From contig DETS01000118.1 in NCBI GenBank assembly GCA_002361735.1, forward strand, positions 1-31,197: a stretch of 31,197 nt of DNA. The letters run 5' to 3'. Source of the stretch: Lachnospiraceae bacterium UBA3282 (lineage in GTDB: Bacteria > Bacillota > Clostridia > Lachnospirales > Lachnospiraceae). The position numbers and the translations under genes were made by a program. The notes beneath the pieces were generated by a model. The model did not search any database. It saw only the letters and a list, made by a program, of their open reading frames with translations, and was not told the origin of the DNA. Below are positions 1 through 6,592 of the stretch, piece by piece (the stretch's first letter is position 1; each line of letters starts with the position of its first letter).

Positions 1-1
1 T

Positions 2-802
2 ATCAAAACAATCGTAGACAAGGTGCGTATCTGGAAGGGGAAGAAACTGCACATCCTGGCGGTGGAGAACCAGAACTACGTGGACTATCGAATGGTTTTG
101 CGGAACATGCTTTCAGAGAGCGTCGGCTATCAAAAGCAGTGGAGACGAAAGAAAAGGGCGCATGAAGCGGCACACGACCTGAAAGGCGGAGACGAATATC
201 TGTCCGGCATGAAGAAAGACGAGAAGTTTGCACCGATCATCACCCTGGTGGTGTATTTCGGAACGGACGGCGGATGGGACGGAGCGAGATGCCTGCATGA
301 TCTGCTGGATATCGACGAGGAGTTAAAGGAATATGTATCAAACTACCGTCTGAATCTGTATGACTGCCACGAGCATGATACATTTGATGAGTACAAAACC
401 GGGTTAAGGCAGGTATTTGAGACAGCTCGTTATGTGAAAGATAAGGCAAAACTACAGCAGATCATGGAAGAAAACAAAGAGGCGTACAGCAGGATAGACA
501 GCGAAACCAGAGATATGCTGGAAGTGGTGGCGAATGTTAGGATACCCGAGAGGTGCAATGTGGGAGAAAAAGGAAAGGAGAGATACAATATGTGCAACGC
601 GTTTGAACAAATGAAGCTTGAGGGATACGAAGAAGGGATAGAAAAAGGAATAGAAAAAGGAATAGAAAAAGGAATCCGAGCTCTGATACAGACCTGTATG
701 GAATTAGGTGTTGCCGATGATGTCATCATAGAAAAATGTGCGGAGAAGTATGAAATGACAAAAGAAGCTGCAGGCAGATATGTGAAAGAATGCTGTGTTT
801 GA
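2..802 (+). CDS. Rpn/YhgA-like PD-(D/E)XK nuclease family protein, 5' end missing
   Basis: The reading frame is open to the left edge, so the N-terminus lies outside the window; the first internal ATG at 23 is not a convincing start. The visible part begins with a segment typical of the Rpn/YhgA-like family (often called putative transposases): AVENQNYVDYRMVLRN followed by GYQKQ. In this family the E-x-Q (here ENQ) belongs to the PD-(D/E)XK nuclease core; the first acidic residue would lie upstream. A helical middle and a C-terminal tail follow, with a repeated GIEK tetrapeptide, a common low-complexity linker in these proteins. Known members promote RecA-independent recombination and are DNA endonucleases; activity here is inference. 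It ends 98 bases before the next gene, which has its own promoter. Family assignment is fairly sure, function much less so. Confidence 0.75.
   Translation: MKTIVDKVRIWKGKKLHILAVENQNYVDYRMVLRNMLSESVGYQKQWRRKKRAHEAAHDLKGGDEYLSGMKKDEKFAPIITLVVYFGTDGGWDGARCLHDLLDIDEELKEYVSNYRLNLYDCHEHDTFDEYKTGLRQVFETARYVKDKAKLQQIMEENKEAYSRIDSETRDMLEVVANVRIPERCNVGEKGKERYNMCNAFEQMKLEGYEEGIEKGIEKGIEKGIRALIQTCMELGVADDVIIEKCAEKYEMTKEAAGRYVKECCV
635..675 (+). repeat. 12-bp in-frame tandem repeat (GIEK)
   Basis: About 3.4 copies of the unit ggaatagaaaaa (first copy ggGatagaaaaa) lie head to tail inside the Rpn-like gene and encode GIEK-GIEK-GIEK. Copy-number change by slippage would stay in frame because the unit is 12 bp. 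Confidence 0.85.
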
Positions 803-824
803 TAGATTGCAGGCATCCTATCCC

Positions 825-853
825 TAGACAAACTCCGTAAAAAAAGGTATACT
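825..853 (+). promoter_or_regulatory. Probable sigma-A promoter for the degenerate GGDEF gene
   Basis: TAGACA (825-830, 5/6 match to the -35 consensus), 17-bp spacer, TATACT (848-853, 5/6 match to the -10). It lies 47 bases before the ATG at 901. Nine-base inverted repeat arms flank it (816-824 and 880-888). Confidence 0.6.
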
Positions 854-900
854 GTTTATGTATTTCTTTCTGAAAATCGGGGATAGGAGAAACAAACAGT

Positions 901-1827
901 ATGAACTATAAAGCGGTTCCTTTTGAGCAGCGGATCAAGGATAACGTAAAAAATTACGGCATGGATCATCTTTACCAGATCGACGCCATTGCGGAGTGCA
1001 TGAAAGCGCTGCATGCGCTGAGCGGTCTGGAAGTGCTCCTTACGGAGAGACACGGCGAAAAGGTAGTCTCCGTGGGAAATTTTGCGGGTTTTACGCCGGA
1101 TGTGGTGGGGGAGCCGGGCAGAAAGATCAGAGTCTACGGGCGTACCATTGCGCATCTTTACGCAAAGAACGACGGAGTTGCTTTGGAAAAGAAAGAAGAA
1201 GCAGAGAATCTTCTCGATGCCTTTTCACATATGCTCTCCCATTGGGGAGAGGAAGCCTATCTTCACAGAGAGACTGCCATTTACGCGGATGAACTGGAAG
1301 ATAAAGTGGGCGTAAAGCATGTGCAGACGGCGAGAGGAGAGAATGAGGATGCGCTCACGGGCGTGTTTAATAAGGTCTATTTTGAGGAGCGTATGCGGGT
1401 GATCGACAGGGCGGAGGTGGTTCCTGTGGCGGTCATCAACTTTAATATCAACGATTGGAAGTATGTAAACGATCGTTTTGGCGACGAGGAAAGCGACAGA
1501 CTGATTCGCACGATTGCCGATATCCTGAAACAGGAGAAGAAACCGGACTATGTGATCGGCCGCGTGGATGGCGACGTATTCAACGTATTGATCCCCATGG
1601 CGGAAGACGGTGAGGCGGAGGATTACTGCTGGCGGGTGAAGCGGGCGTGCCAGACCTTTGAAGATGAGATCCTTGCACCATCCGTGGCCTGCGGTCTGGT
1701 CTATAAGCGCAACGTGGAGGAAATGCTTGCGGATAAGCTTCCGGATGCGGAATATGAGATGTTTAACAACAAATTCGAGATCAAGAACGCGCCCGGATAC
1801 AGAGAACGACTGGAGAAGAAAAAGTAA
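901..1827 (+). CDS. Degenerate GGDEF-domain protein
   Basis: 308 residues, ATG with AGGAG at 885-889. The N-terminal ~120 residues look like a small ligand-sensing fold (possibly GAF/PocR-like; not certain), followed by a helical linker. The C-terminal half is a GGDEF fold: it opens with DALTGVFNKVYFEE (from residue ~150), a good match to the family's DxLTGLxNR start, and has INFNINDWKYVNDRFG, matching the metal- and substrate-binding strand. The signature loop is DGDVF at 223-227, so the first Gly and the Glu needed for diguanylate cyclase chemistry are replaced, and no RxxD inhibitory site is seen. It is therefore probably not an active c-di-GMP synthase; it may bind GTP or c-di-GMP, or signal by protein contact. 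There are no membrane segments, so it should be cytoplasmic. Confidence 0.75.
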   Translation: MNYKAVPFEQRIKDNVKNYGMDHLYQIDAIAECMKALHALSGLEVLLTERHGEKVVSVGNFAGFTPDVVGEPGRKIRVYGRTIAHLYAKNDGVALEKKEEAENLLDAFSHMLSHWGEEAYLHRETAIYADELEDKVGVKHVQTARGENEDALTGVFNKVYFEERMRVIDRAEVVPVAVINFNINDWKYVNDRFGDEESDRLIRTIADILKQEKKPDYVIGRVDGDVFNVLIPMAEDGEAEDYCWRVKRACQTFEDEILAPSVACGLVYKRNVEEMLADKLPDAEYEMFNNKFEIKNAPGYRERLEKKK

Positions 1828-1842
1828 GAGTTCTAAGAGATA

Positions 1843-1874
1843 GGGAAAGGGGCTGGAATACCGGTCCCTTTCCT
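1843..1874 (+). other. Strong intergenic hairpin without a U-tract
   Basis: GGAAAGGGGCTGG (1844-1856), loop AATA, CCGGTCCCTTTCC (1861-1873): 13 continuous pairs including two G-U, extendable by one G-U pair. No T-run follows, so it is not a standard intrinsic terminator. It sits just before the ribosome site of the zinc-ribbon operon and could act as a partial terminator, a processing site or an mRNA 5' cap. Confidence 0.65.
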
Positions 1875-1898
1875 GCGTAAACGAGGATGTCATACAGT

Positions 1899-2687
1899 AT
1901 GATTTACTGTGAGAATTGTAATGCACTGATCGAGGAAGACAGCGCAAAATGTCCGTACTGCGGAGCACTTAATGCGCTTGGCGGTGAAAAACAATATATG
2001 GAACAGCTTTACGAGGTCAAAAGGGATGTGGAGGAACTGGCGGCTGTGCCGGCAAGAGAATACCGCAGGGAAATCGGTAAAACAGGCAGGATGATCCGTC
2101 TGACATTTCTGGCGGCGGCAGTTTTGGCGGCTTTCTCAGGTCTGTTCTTTTTTGTGAGTTGGAGGTTCTTTGGCGGCGAACCGACGGCGGAGGAAATGCG
2201 GGCTCAAATAGCGTGGGAGAAAGAAGTATTTCCGCAACTGGATGTTCTCTATGCTGAGGGGGATTTTGACGGCGTGATGGAGTGCGTGCTTGAAAATCAG
2301 GAGGAGTCCTATTATTCCATTGACAATTGGAAGCACGCAGACTTTATCAATGTGTATACGTGGTACCGGTCCTGCACGGAAAGGCTGGAGAAAGCGGCCT
2401 CGGAGGGCTATGACGCGGAGAAAGCGGAAGAATGTATTTTGGACGTCCTGTTTCTCATACAGGAGAGAAAATATGATTCCTATACGGCGGATGAGGAGGC
2501 ACTGATCGTGGCATATCAGGAAGAAGTAAAGCGGCAGACCGGAACGGTGTTTGGAATACAGGAAGAAGAACTTACTTTTTTATATGAAGAATGCTGTGTG
2601 GAGGACGAGTATGGCGTCTATTTTGATTATCAGACGGCAAAAAAGAAGGTAAAGAATTTCGTAAAGGAACAGATCAAAACGAATTGA
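1899..2687 (+). CDS. Zinc-ribbon, single-pass membrane protein (first of three)
   Basis: 262 residues from the ATG at 1899. I prefer this to the in-frame ATG at 1887 because the only Shine-Dalgarno match (GAGGA, 1883-1887) would overlap the earlier start, and because it puts the first zinc cysteine at residue 4, as in the next gene. Cys4-x2-Cys7 and Cys18-x2-Cys21 form a rubredoxin-like zinc ribbon, followed by a charged helical stretch and one membrane segment (about 67-88). The remaining ~170 residues are acidic, aromatic-rich and probably helical, predicted outside the cytoplasm. No known family is recognised beyond the ribbon. The next gene has the same architecture and starts 19 bases after the stop, so the two are likely paralogs in one operon. 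Function unknown; assembly of a membrane complex is a guess. Confidence 0.75.
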   Translation: MIYCENCNALIEEDSAKCPYCGALNALGGEKQYMEQLYEVKRDVEELAAVPAREYRREIGKTGRMIRLTFLAAAVLAAFSGLFFFVSWRFFGGEPTAEEMRAQIAWEKEVFPQLDVLYAEGDFDGVMECVLENQEESYYSIDNWKHADFINVYTWYRSCTERLEKAASEGYDAEKAEECILDVLFLIQERKYDSYTADEEALIVAYQEEVKRQTGTVFGIQEEELTFLYEECCVEDEYGVYFDYQTAKKKVKNFVKEQIKTN

Positions 2688-2706
2688 GGAAAGGTTGTGT
2701 CAGACG

Positions 2707-3480
2707 ATGAAATGTCCCACATGCGGCGCAAATTTACAGATTGAGGATGAAACATGTCCTTTCTGCGGCAATCCGAATCCATTTGCAAAGAAGCATAATC
2801 AGGATATGCGGCAGTATCGGCAGGAATTTCAAGAAACAAAGCGGGAAGTGGAGAGAAAGACGCTGCATTTCAACTCTTTTACCGCCAGGATTGCGGTAAT
2901 TGCAGTGCTTCTTGTGATGGTTCTGGGGATGGTTTTTGCGATCAACGACGGCGCCTATTATCTTTGGTCAAGCCGTGTGAAGAAAGATGTTGCGCAAAAT
3001 GCGGAGACGTACAGGGTAGAATTGAATGCTCTTGAGGAGAAGGGGGAGTGGCGCAGGCTGCATGCTTTTTACGATGCGAAATCTCTCGACAGCACGCGTG
3101 ACCTGAAGGACTACACGGTACTTTACTTTTTGATTTACGACTATAAGAGTGTCTTGAATGAGATTACCCGTCTGCAGGAGGGAGATGTGGAGGACCTGGC
3201 TGCTGCTGCGTCTAAAATGTCGTCGCATCTGGATAATTTCTATAAATCGGTCGGGCGGGTTTCCTATGAGAGCGCCTATTATGACGAATGCTACAGCACG
3301 GTGCATGTGGCGTCCTATAAGCAGATGCAGGAGGAACTGGAGGCGGCGCTGTCCGTTTACTGTCACCTGACAGACGAGGAGATTGCGGCGCTCCCCGATT
3401 ATTCATTGGTAAAGAGGGCAGGACTGATCGAGGAGGGCCTTTGCCGGGAAGCAGGAAAGAAGGAGGTGACGGTAGAATGA
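2707..3480 (+). CDS. Zinc-ribbon, single-pass membrane protein (second of three)
   Basis: 257 residues from the ATG at 2707, with GAGGAAAGG at 2686-2694; the in-frame TTG at 2695 has no room for a ribosome site. Cys3-x2-Cys6 and Cys17-x2-Cys20 (KCPTCG and TCPFCGNPNPF) make an N-terminal zinc ribbon. A basic/acidic helix and one membrane segment (about 61-79) follow, then an extracytoplasmic, mostly helical domain of about 175 residues. The layout copies the upstream gene though sequence identity is low. The stop codon overlaps the start of the third gene (ATGA), which implies translational coupling. Unknown function. Confidence 0.75.
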   Translation: MKCPTCGANLQIEDETCPFCGNPNPFAKKHNQDMRQYRQEFQETKREVERKTLHFNSFTARIAVIAVLLVMVLGMVFAINDGAYYLWSSRVKKDVAQNAETYRVELNALEEKGEWRRLHAFYDAKSLDSTRDLKDYTVLYFLIYDYKSVLNEITRLQEGDVEDLAAAASKMSSHLDNFYKSVGRVSYESAYYDECYSTVHVASYKQMQEELEAALSVYCHLTDEEIAALPDYSLVKRAGLIEEGLCREAGKKEVTVE

Positions 3481-3929
3481 GTTTGAAGCAAGGTGCGGAA
3501 GAAAAAACAGGCGTTTCACGCAGGAATCTTTTGTTGAACGGTATTGTCATTCTGCTGTCCGCGATCCTTTTTATACAGGTGATTATCTTTGTCAGGGAGG
3601 CGGTCTCTTATCAGAAGGTGTATGCGGTTGACGAGGCAAATTTGCTTCGGATGGCAACTGGTCAGCAGTATGACAATCTGGTAGAGAGCGTGTATCGCAA
3701 TCAGGCGCAGGAGGTTCCGATAAAGGGGGATATGGCGCAGATTTACGCGGCAGCATATTATTATGAGGCGGCGATGCTGTATCATGCCCATCAGGAAGCG
3801 GGCAACGTGCGGCAGGCGGAGGAAGCCTATGCAAGAATGCGGAAGTATGAGGAACAAATGGGTGAATACGCCTATTTAAAGGAAGAAATGATAGATTTTT
3901 TGGGTATAGATCCGCTAAATCTAAAATAA
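3477..3929 (+). CDS. Small single-pass membrane protein, third gene of the zinc-ribbon operon
   Basis: 150 residues from the ATG at 3477, which shares ATGA with the preceding stop and has a strong AGGAGGTGA at 3461-3469. A longer in-frame start at 3441 is less likely because it lies deep in the upstream gene and lacks a comparable ribosome site. It has no zinc ribbon. A short charged N-terminus precedes one membrane segment (about 18-39); the rest is helical with a pattern like a single TPR-type helix pair (YYYEAAMLYHAHQEAG, AEEAYARMRKYEEQMG). Coupling to the two zinc-ribbon genes suggests a shared membrane complex; function unknown. Confidence 0.7.
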   Translation: MSLKQGAEEKTGVSRRNLLLNGIVILLSAILFIQVIIFVREAVSYQKVYAVDEANLLRMATGQQYDNLVESVYRNQAQEVPIKGDMAQIYAAAYYYEAAMLYHAHQEAGNVRQAEEAYARMRKYEEQMGEYAYLKEEMIDFLGIDPLNLK

Positions 3930-4030
3930 ATATTAAATCCCTTTTTCCGGAGAAAAACGAGAAAACGGGAGATATTATTAGGAAAAGAGAGAAAACAGAA
4001 GAAAATAAAACATTTGCGCGTGTAGAACCA

Positions 4031-4058
4031 TTTGCAAACGTCCGCATATGAAGATAAT
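4031..4058 (+). promoter_or_regulatory. Probable groESL promoter
   Basis: TTTGCA (4031-4036) and GATAAT (4053-4058) with a 16-bp spacer. The predicted start, about 4065, puts the CIRCE operator at the very 5' end of the transcript, the usual arrangement in HrcA-controlled operons. Confidence 0.5.
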
Positions 4059-4071
4059 ATATGTTCCAGAG

Positions 4072-4098
4072 TTAGCACTCATAAGAGGTGAGTGCTAA
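4072..4098 (+). promoter_or_regulatory. CIRCE operator (HrcA binding site)
   Basis: TTAGCACTC (4072-4080), nine-base spacer, GAGTGCTAA (4090-4098): a perfect match to the CIRCE consensus. It lies 55 bases before groES. HrcA represses here at normal temperature and releases on heat shock; hrcA itself is not in the window. Confidence 0.97.
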
Positions 4099-4153
4099 CA
4101 AATCAACAAAAAGGCATGAAATGTATCACATAATTAAGAAGGAGGCAATTACT

Positions 4154-4441
4154 ATGAAGTTAGCACCACTTGGCGACAGAGTTGTATTAAAGCAGTTGGA
4201 AGCGGAGGAAACAACGAAATCCGGCATCGTTTTACCGGGACAGAGCAAGGAAAAACCGCAGCAGGCGGAAGTGATCGCAGTAGGGCCCGGCGGCGTTGTA
4301 GATGGGAAAGAAGTAAAGATGGAAGTGAAGGTCGGCGATCAGGTCATCTACTCCAAATATTCCGGCACAGAGGTGAAGCTTAACGAGGATGAGGAGTATA
4401 TCATCGTAAAACAGAATGATATTTTAGCAATCATAGAGTGA
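4154..4441 (+). CDS. groES: Co-chaperonin GroES
   Basis: 95 residues, the usual GroES length, starting MKLAPLGDRVVLKQ at an ATG preceded by AAGGAGG (4139-4145). The 10-kDa ring caps GroEL and encloses substrate protein for ATP-driven folding in the cytoplasm. Family signatures are visible: the mobile loop (EAEETTKSGIVLPGQSKEKP), then GKEVKMEVKVGDQVIYSKYSGTE and a C-terminal YIIVKQNDILAII strand. The in-frame ATG at 4088 lies inside the CIRCE element and is not the start. groES and groEL lie 130 bases apart; a structured repeat in between begins at the groES stop codon. Confidence 0.98.
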   Translation: MKLAPLGDRVVLKQLEAEETTKSGIVLPGQSKEKPQQAEVIAVGPGGVVDGKEVKMEVKVGDQVIYSKYSGTEVKLNEDEEYIIVKQNDILAIIE

Positions 4442-4531
4442 GAAGTACTTCTAAAGACGTTCCGCCATAGGACGGAACGCCAAGAAGTACTAAGTCTCAC
4501 TCAGGAGAATGCTTGAAATGCAGCATTCTCC
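4436..4531 (+). repeat. Dispersed structured element, copy A (groES-groEL spacer)
   Basis: Nested inverted repeats: outer GAGTGAGA (4436-4443)/TCTCACTC (4495-4502), next AGTACTTCT (4444-4452)/AGAAGTACT (4483-4491), inner CGTTCCG (4458-4464)/CGGAACG (4473-4479). A separate hairpin follows, GGAGAATGC (4504-4512)/GCATTCTCC (4523-4531). The first arm overlaps the groES stop codon. A second copy occurs at 8911-9024 with the same order of helices. No T-run follows, so it is not a simple terminator; it may set the groES/groEL ratio or be a mobile REP-like element. Confidence 0.8.
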
Positions 4532-4571
4532 GCAGTGTAAAATAATTATAAAATTAGGAGGACATAACATC

Positions 4572-6197
4572 ATGGCTAAGGAAATCAAATATGGCGCAGA
4601 AGCCAGAGCAGCTTTGGAATCAGGCGTAAATCAGCTGGCGGACACCGTGCGGGTGACCCTCGGACCGAAAGGCAGAAATGTGGTATTGGATAAGTCCTAC
4701 GGTGCGCCCCTCATCACAAACGACGGTGTGACCATTGCCAAGGAGATTGAGCTGGCGGACGCATTTGAGAATATGGGCGCACAGCTTGTCAAGGAAGTGG
4801 CAACGAAGACCAACGATGTGGCGGGCGACGGCACCACCACAGCAACGGTACTGGCACAGGCGATGGTAAACGCTGGCATCAAGAATCTGGCGGCAGGCGC
4901 TAACCCGATCATCCTCAGAAAGGGCATGAAGAAGGCAACCGAGACAGCAGTGGCAGCGATTGCAAAGATGAGCTCCAAGGTAAACGGCAAGGAGCATATC
5001 GCAAGGGTAGCAGCGGTTTCTTCCGGCGATGACGAGGTAGGTAAGCTGGTGGCTGACGCGATGGAAAAGGTTTCCGGTGACGGCGTCATCACCATCGAGG
5101 AGAGCAAGACCATGCTCACGGAGCTTGATCTGGTGGAAGGTATGCAGTTCGACAGAGGTTACATTTCCGCCTATATGGCAACTGACATGGATAAGATGGA
5201 GGCGGTTTTAGAGAATCCCTACATCCTGATCACCGATAAGAAAATCGCGAACATCCAGGAGATCCTGCCCCTGTTGGAGCAGATCGTACAGTCCGGCGCG
5301 AAGCTGTTGATCATCGCTGAAGATGTGGAAGGCGAAGCGCTCACCACCCTGATCGTGAATAAGCTGCGCGGTACCTTCAACGTGGTTGCGGTAAAGGCGC
5401 CCGGTTACGGCGACAGAAGAAAAGATATGCTGCAGGATATCGCAATCCTGACAGGCGGCCAGGTGATCAGCTCCGAGCTCGGATTTGAGCTGAAGGATGC
5501 GACCCTGGATCAGCTTGGCCGTGCGAAGTCCGTGAAGGTACAGAAAGAAAATACCGTGATCGTGGACGGCGAGGGCAAGAAGAAAGAAATTGAGGCAAGG
5601 ATCAGCCAGATCAAGAAGCAGATCGAGGAGACTACTTCTGATTTTGATAGAGAGAAACTGCAGGAACGCCTTGCAAAACTGGCAGGCGGCGTAGCAGTGA
5701 TCCGTGTGGGCGCGGCAACGGAGACCGAGATGAAAGAGGCGAAGCTTCGTCTGGAGGACGCGCTGGCAGCAACCAGAGCGGCCGTGGAAGAAGGAATCAT
5801 TGCCGGCGGAGGTTCCGCATATGTGCATGCGGCTAAGGAAGTGGAGAAGATGGCAGATAAGCTGGAGGGCGATGAAAAGACTGGTGCGCAGATCGTGCTC
5901 AAAGCGCTCGAAGCACCGTTGTTCCACATCGCTGCAAATGCGGGTCTGGAAGGCTCCGTTATCATCAATAAGGTAAGAGAGTCCAAGGTGGGCGTAGGCT
6001 TCGACGCGCTGACCGAGGAGTATGTGGATATGGTGAAGGCAGGTATCCTCGATCCCGCGAAGGTGACCAGAAGCGCACTGCAGAACGCGACCAGCGTGGC
6101 AAGCACCCTGCTCACCACCGAGTCCGTGGTTGCCAACATCAAAGAGCCCGAACCCCCGATGCCCGCAGGCGGCGCCGGCGGCATGGGGATGATGTAA
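4572..6197 (+). CDS. groEL: Chaperonin GroEL
   Basis: 541 residues from the ATG at 4572 (MAKEIKYGAEARAALE), preceded by TTAGGAGG at about 4555-4562. GroEL forms the double seven-fold ring that folds proteins with GroES. Nucleotide-binding motifs are intact: TLGPKGRNVVLD near the N-terminus, NDGVTIAKEIEL and AGDGTTTATVLAQ, with the C-terminal equatorial half containing AGGGSAYVHAA. It ends with the flexible Gly-Met tail (GGAGGMGMM). It is transcribed with groES from the CIRCE-controlled promoter, and an intrinsic terminator follows 34 bases after the stop. Nothing unusual is seen in the protein. Confidence 0.98.
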   Translation: MAKEIKYGAEARAALESGVNQLADTVRVTLGPKGRNVVLDKSYGAPLITNDGVTIAKEIELADAFENMGAQLVKEVATKTNDVAGDGTTTATVLAQAMVNAGIKNLAAGANPIILRKGMKKATETAVAAIAKMSSKVNGKEHIARVAAVSSGDDEVGKLVADAMEKVSGDGVITIEESKTMLTELDLVEGMQFDRGYISAYMATDMDKMEAVLENPYILITDKKIANIQEILPLLEQIVQSGAKLLIIAEDVEGEALTTLIVNKLRGTFNVVAVKAPGYGDRRKDMLQDIAILTGGQVISSELGFELKDATLDQLGRAKSVKVQKENTVIVDGEGKKKEIEARISQIKKQIEETTSDFDREKLQERLAKLAGGVAVIRVGAATETEMKEAKLRLEDALAATRAAVEEGIIAGGGSAYVHAAKEVEKMADKLEGDEKTGAQIVLKALEAPLFHIAANAGLEGSVIINKVRESKVGVGFDALTEEYVDMVKAGILDPAKVTRSALQNATSVASTLLTTESVVANIKEPEPPMPAGGAGGMGMM

Positions 6198-6230
6198 CGT
6201 AATAGGTTAAGGCGCAGCAGATACGAGGAA

Positions 6231-6268
6231 AGGATATACTCCAAGCTTGCTTGAGAGTATGTCCTTTT
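6231..6268 (+). terminator. groESL intrinsic terminator
   Basis: AGGATATACTC (6231-6241) pairs with GAGTATGTCCT (6255-6265) with one G-U. An inner CAAG/CTTG stem (6242-6245/6250-6253) extends the hairpin, and TTTT closes it at 6265-6268. Confidence 0.75.
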
Positions 6269-6294
6269 CGAGTAGATGATATGGCGAAGCCAAA

Positions 6295-6325
6295 CGATAG
6301 CGAGAGGCTGTGCCTCGAGCTATCG
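6295..6325. other. Perfect two-part hairpin
   Basis: CGATAGC (6295-6301)/GCTATCG (6319-6325) enclose GAGGC (6304-6308)/GCCTC (6312-6316), with a symmetric GA/GA internal loop. It lies at the 3' end of the minus-strand relic and includes its stop codon. It has no T-run on either side. Possibly a processing site or a repeat remnant. Confidence 0.6.
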
Positions 6326-6493
6326 CTGCGGATGCATTTCATCTGAAAGGATTCTCTGCTTAAATTTCACATTATCGTAGTTGTAAGGAATACTTGTCTC
6401 AACGAGAACGTCTTCGATTTTTTCCAGAATAAGCCAATCGTCCATATTTTCCTGATGGTCTGCGAGTGTTTTGGTGATTTCTTCGTCAGACAT
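6320..6493 (-). pseudogene. 57-codon relic resembling the C-terminal part of a small nucleotidyltransferase
   Basis: An open frame on the minus strand runs from an ATG at 6493 to a TAG at 6320: MSDEEITKTLADHQ at the start, then IEDVLVETSIPYNYD, VKFKQRILSDE and a short end. The stretch E-D-x-L-x-x-T-x-IPY-x-x-D resembles the region after the active site of MNT-type (Pol-beta fold) nucleotidyltransferases, where a helix leads into a (L/I)PYxxD strand. The catalytic GSRxxG...DxD part is absent, and an in-frame TAA lies seven codons upstream of the ATG with no other start codon in between. The ribosome site is weak (GGG abutting the ATG). Best read as a remnant; an expressed short protein is the alternative. 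The family link is by eye only. Confidence 0.4.
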
Positions 6494-6517
6494 CCCATAT
6501 AAATATTTTGATTACTC

Positions 6518-6546
6518 TTGCAAATAATACGAGAATAGCGTAAAAT
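6518..6546 (+). promoter_or_regulatory. Probable relA promoter
   Basis: TTGCAA (6518-6523), exactly 17 bp, TAAAAT (6541-6546, 5/6 match). Predicted start near 6553, giving a leader of about 40 bases before the relA ATG. Confidence 0.6.
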
Positions 6547-6592
6547 TGCTAATATGTAATATTATGTAATCCGATAAGGGTTCGGTGAGCGT

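Noticed and set aside
1887..1898. Earlier starts for the zinc-ribbon genes (ATG 1887, TTG 2695)
   Set aside because: The visible ribosome sites overlap or directly abut these codons; the starts 12 bases further on have proper spacing and align the two proteins at their first Cys.
1225..1968. A 247-codon open frame on the minus strand opposite the degenerate GGDEF gene
   Set aside because: It is antisense to a gene with clear domain motifs, shows no family likeness and has no sensible ribosome site; such shadow frames occur opposite most genes here.
3942..3957. TTTTTC-CGGA-GAAAAA hairpin after the zinc-ribbon operon as a terminator
   Set aside because: The stem is nearly all A-T and no T-run follows on the + strand; it lies 12 bases after the stop but is too weak to call.
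4088..4153. Longer groES reading from the ATG at 4088
   Set aside because: It would begin inside the CIRCE operator and add 22 residues not found in GroES; the ATG at 4154 has AAGGAGG.
5208..6244. Two minus-strand frames of ~240 codons opposite groEL
   Set aside because: They mirror the groEL codon pattern, overlap each other in different frames and have low-complexity composition.
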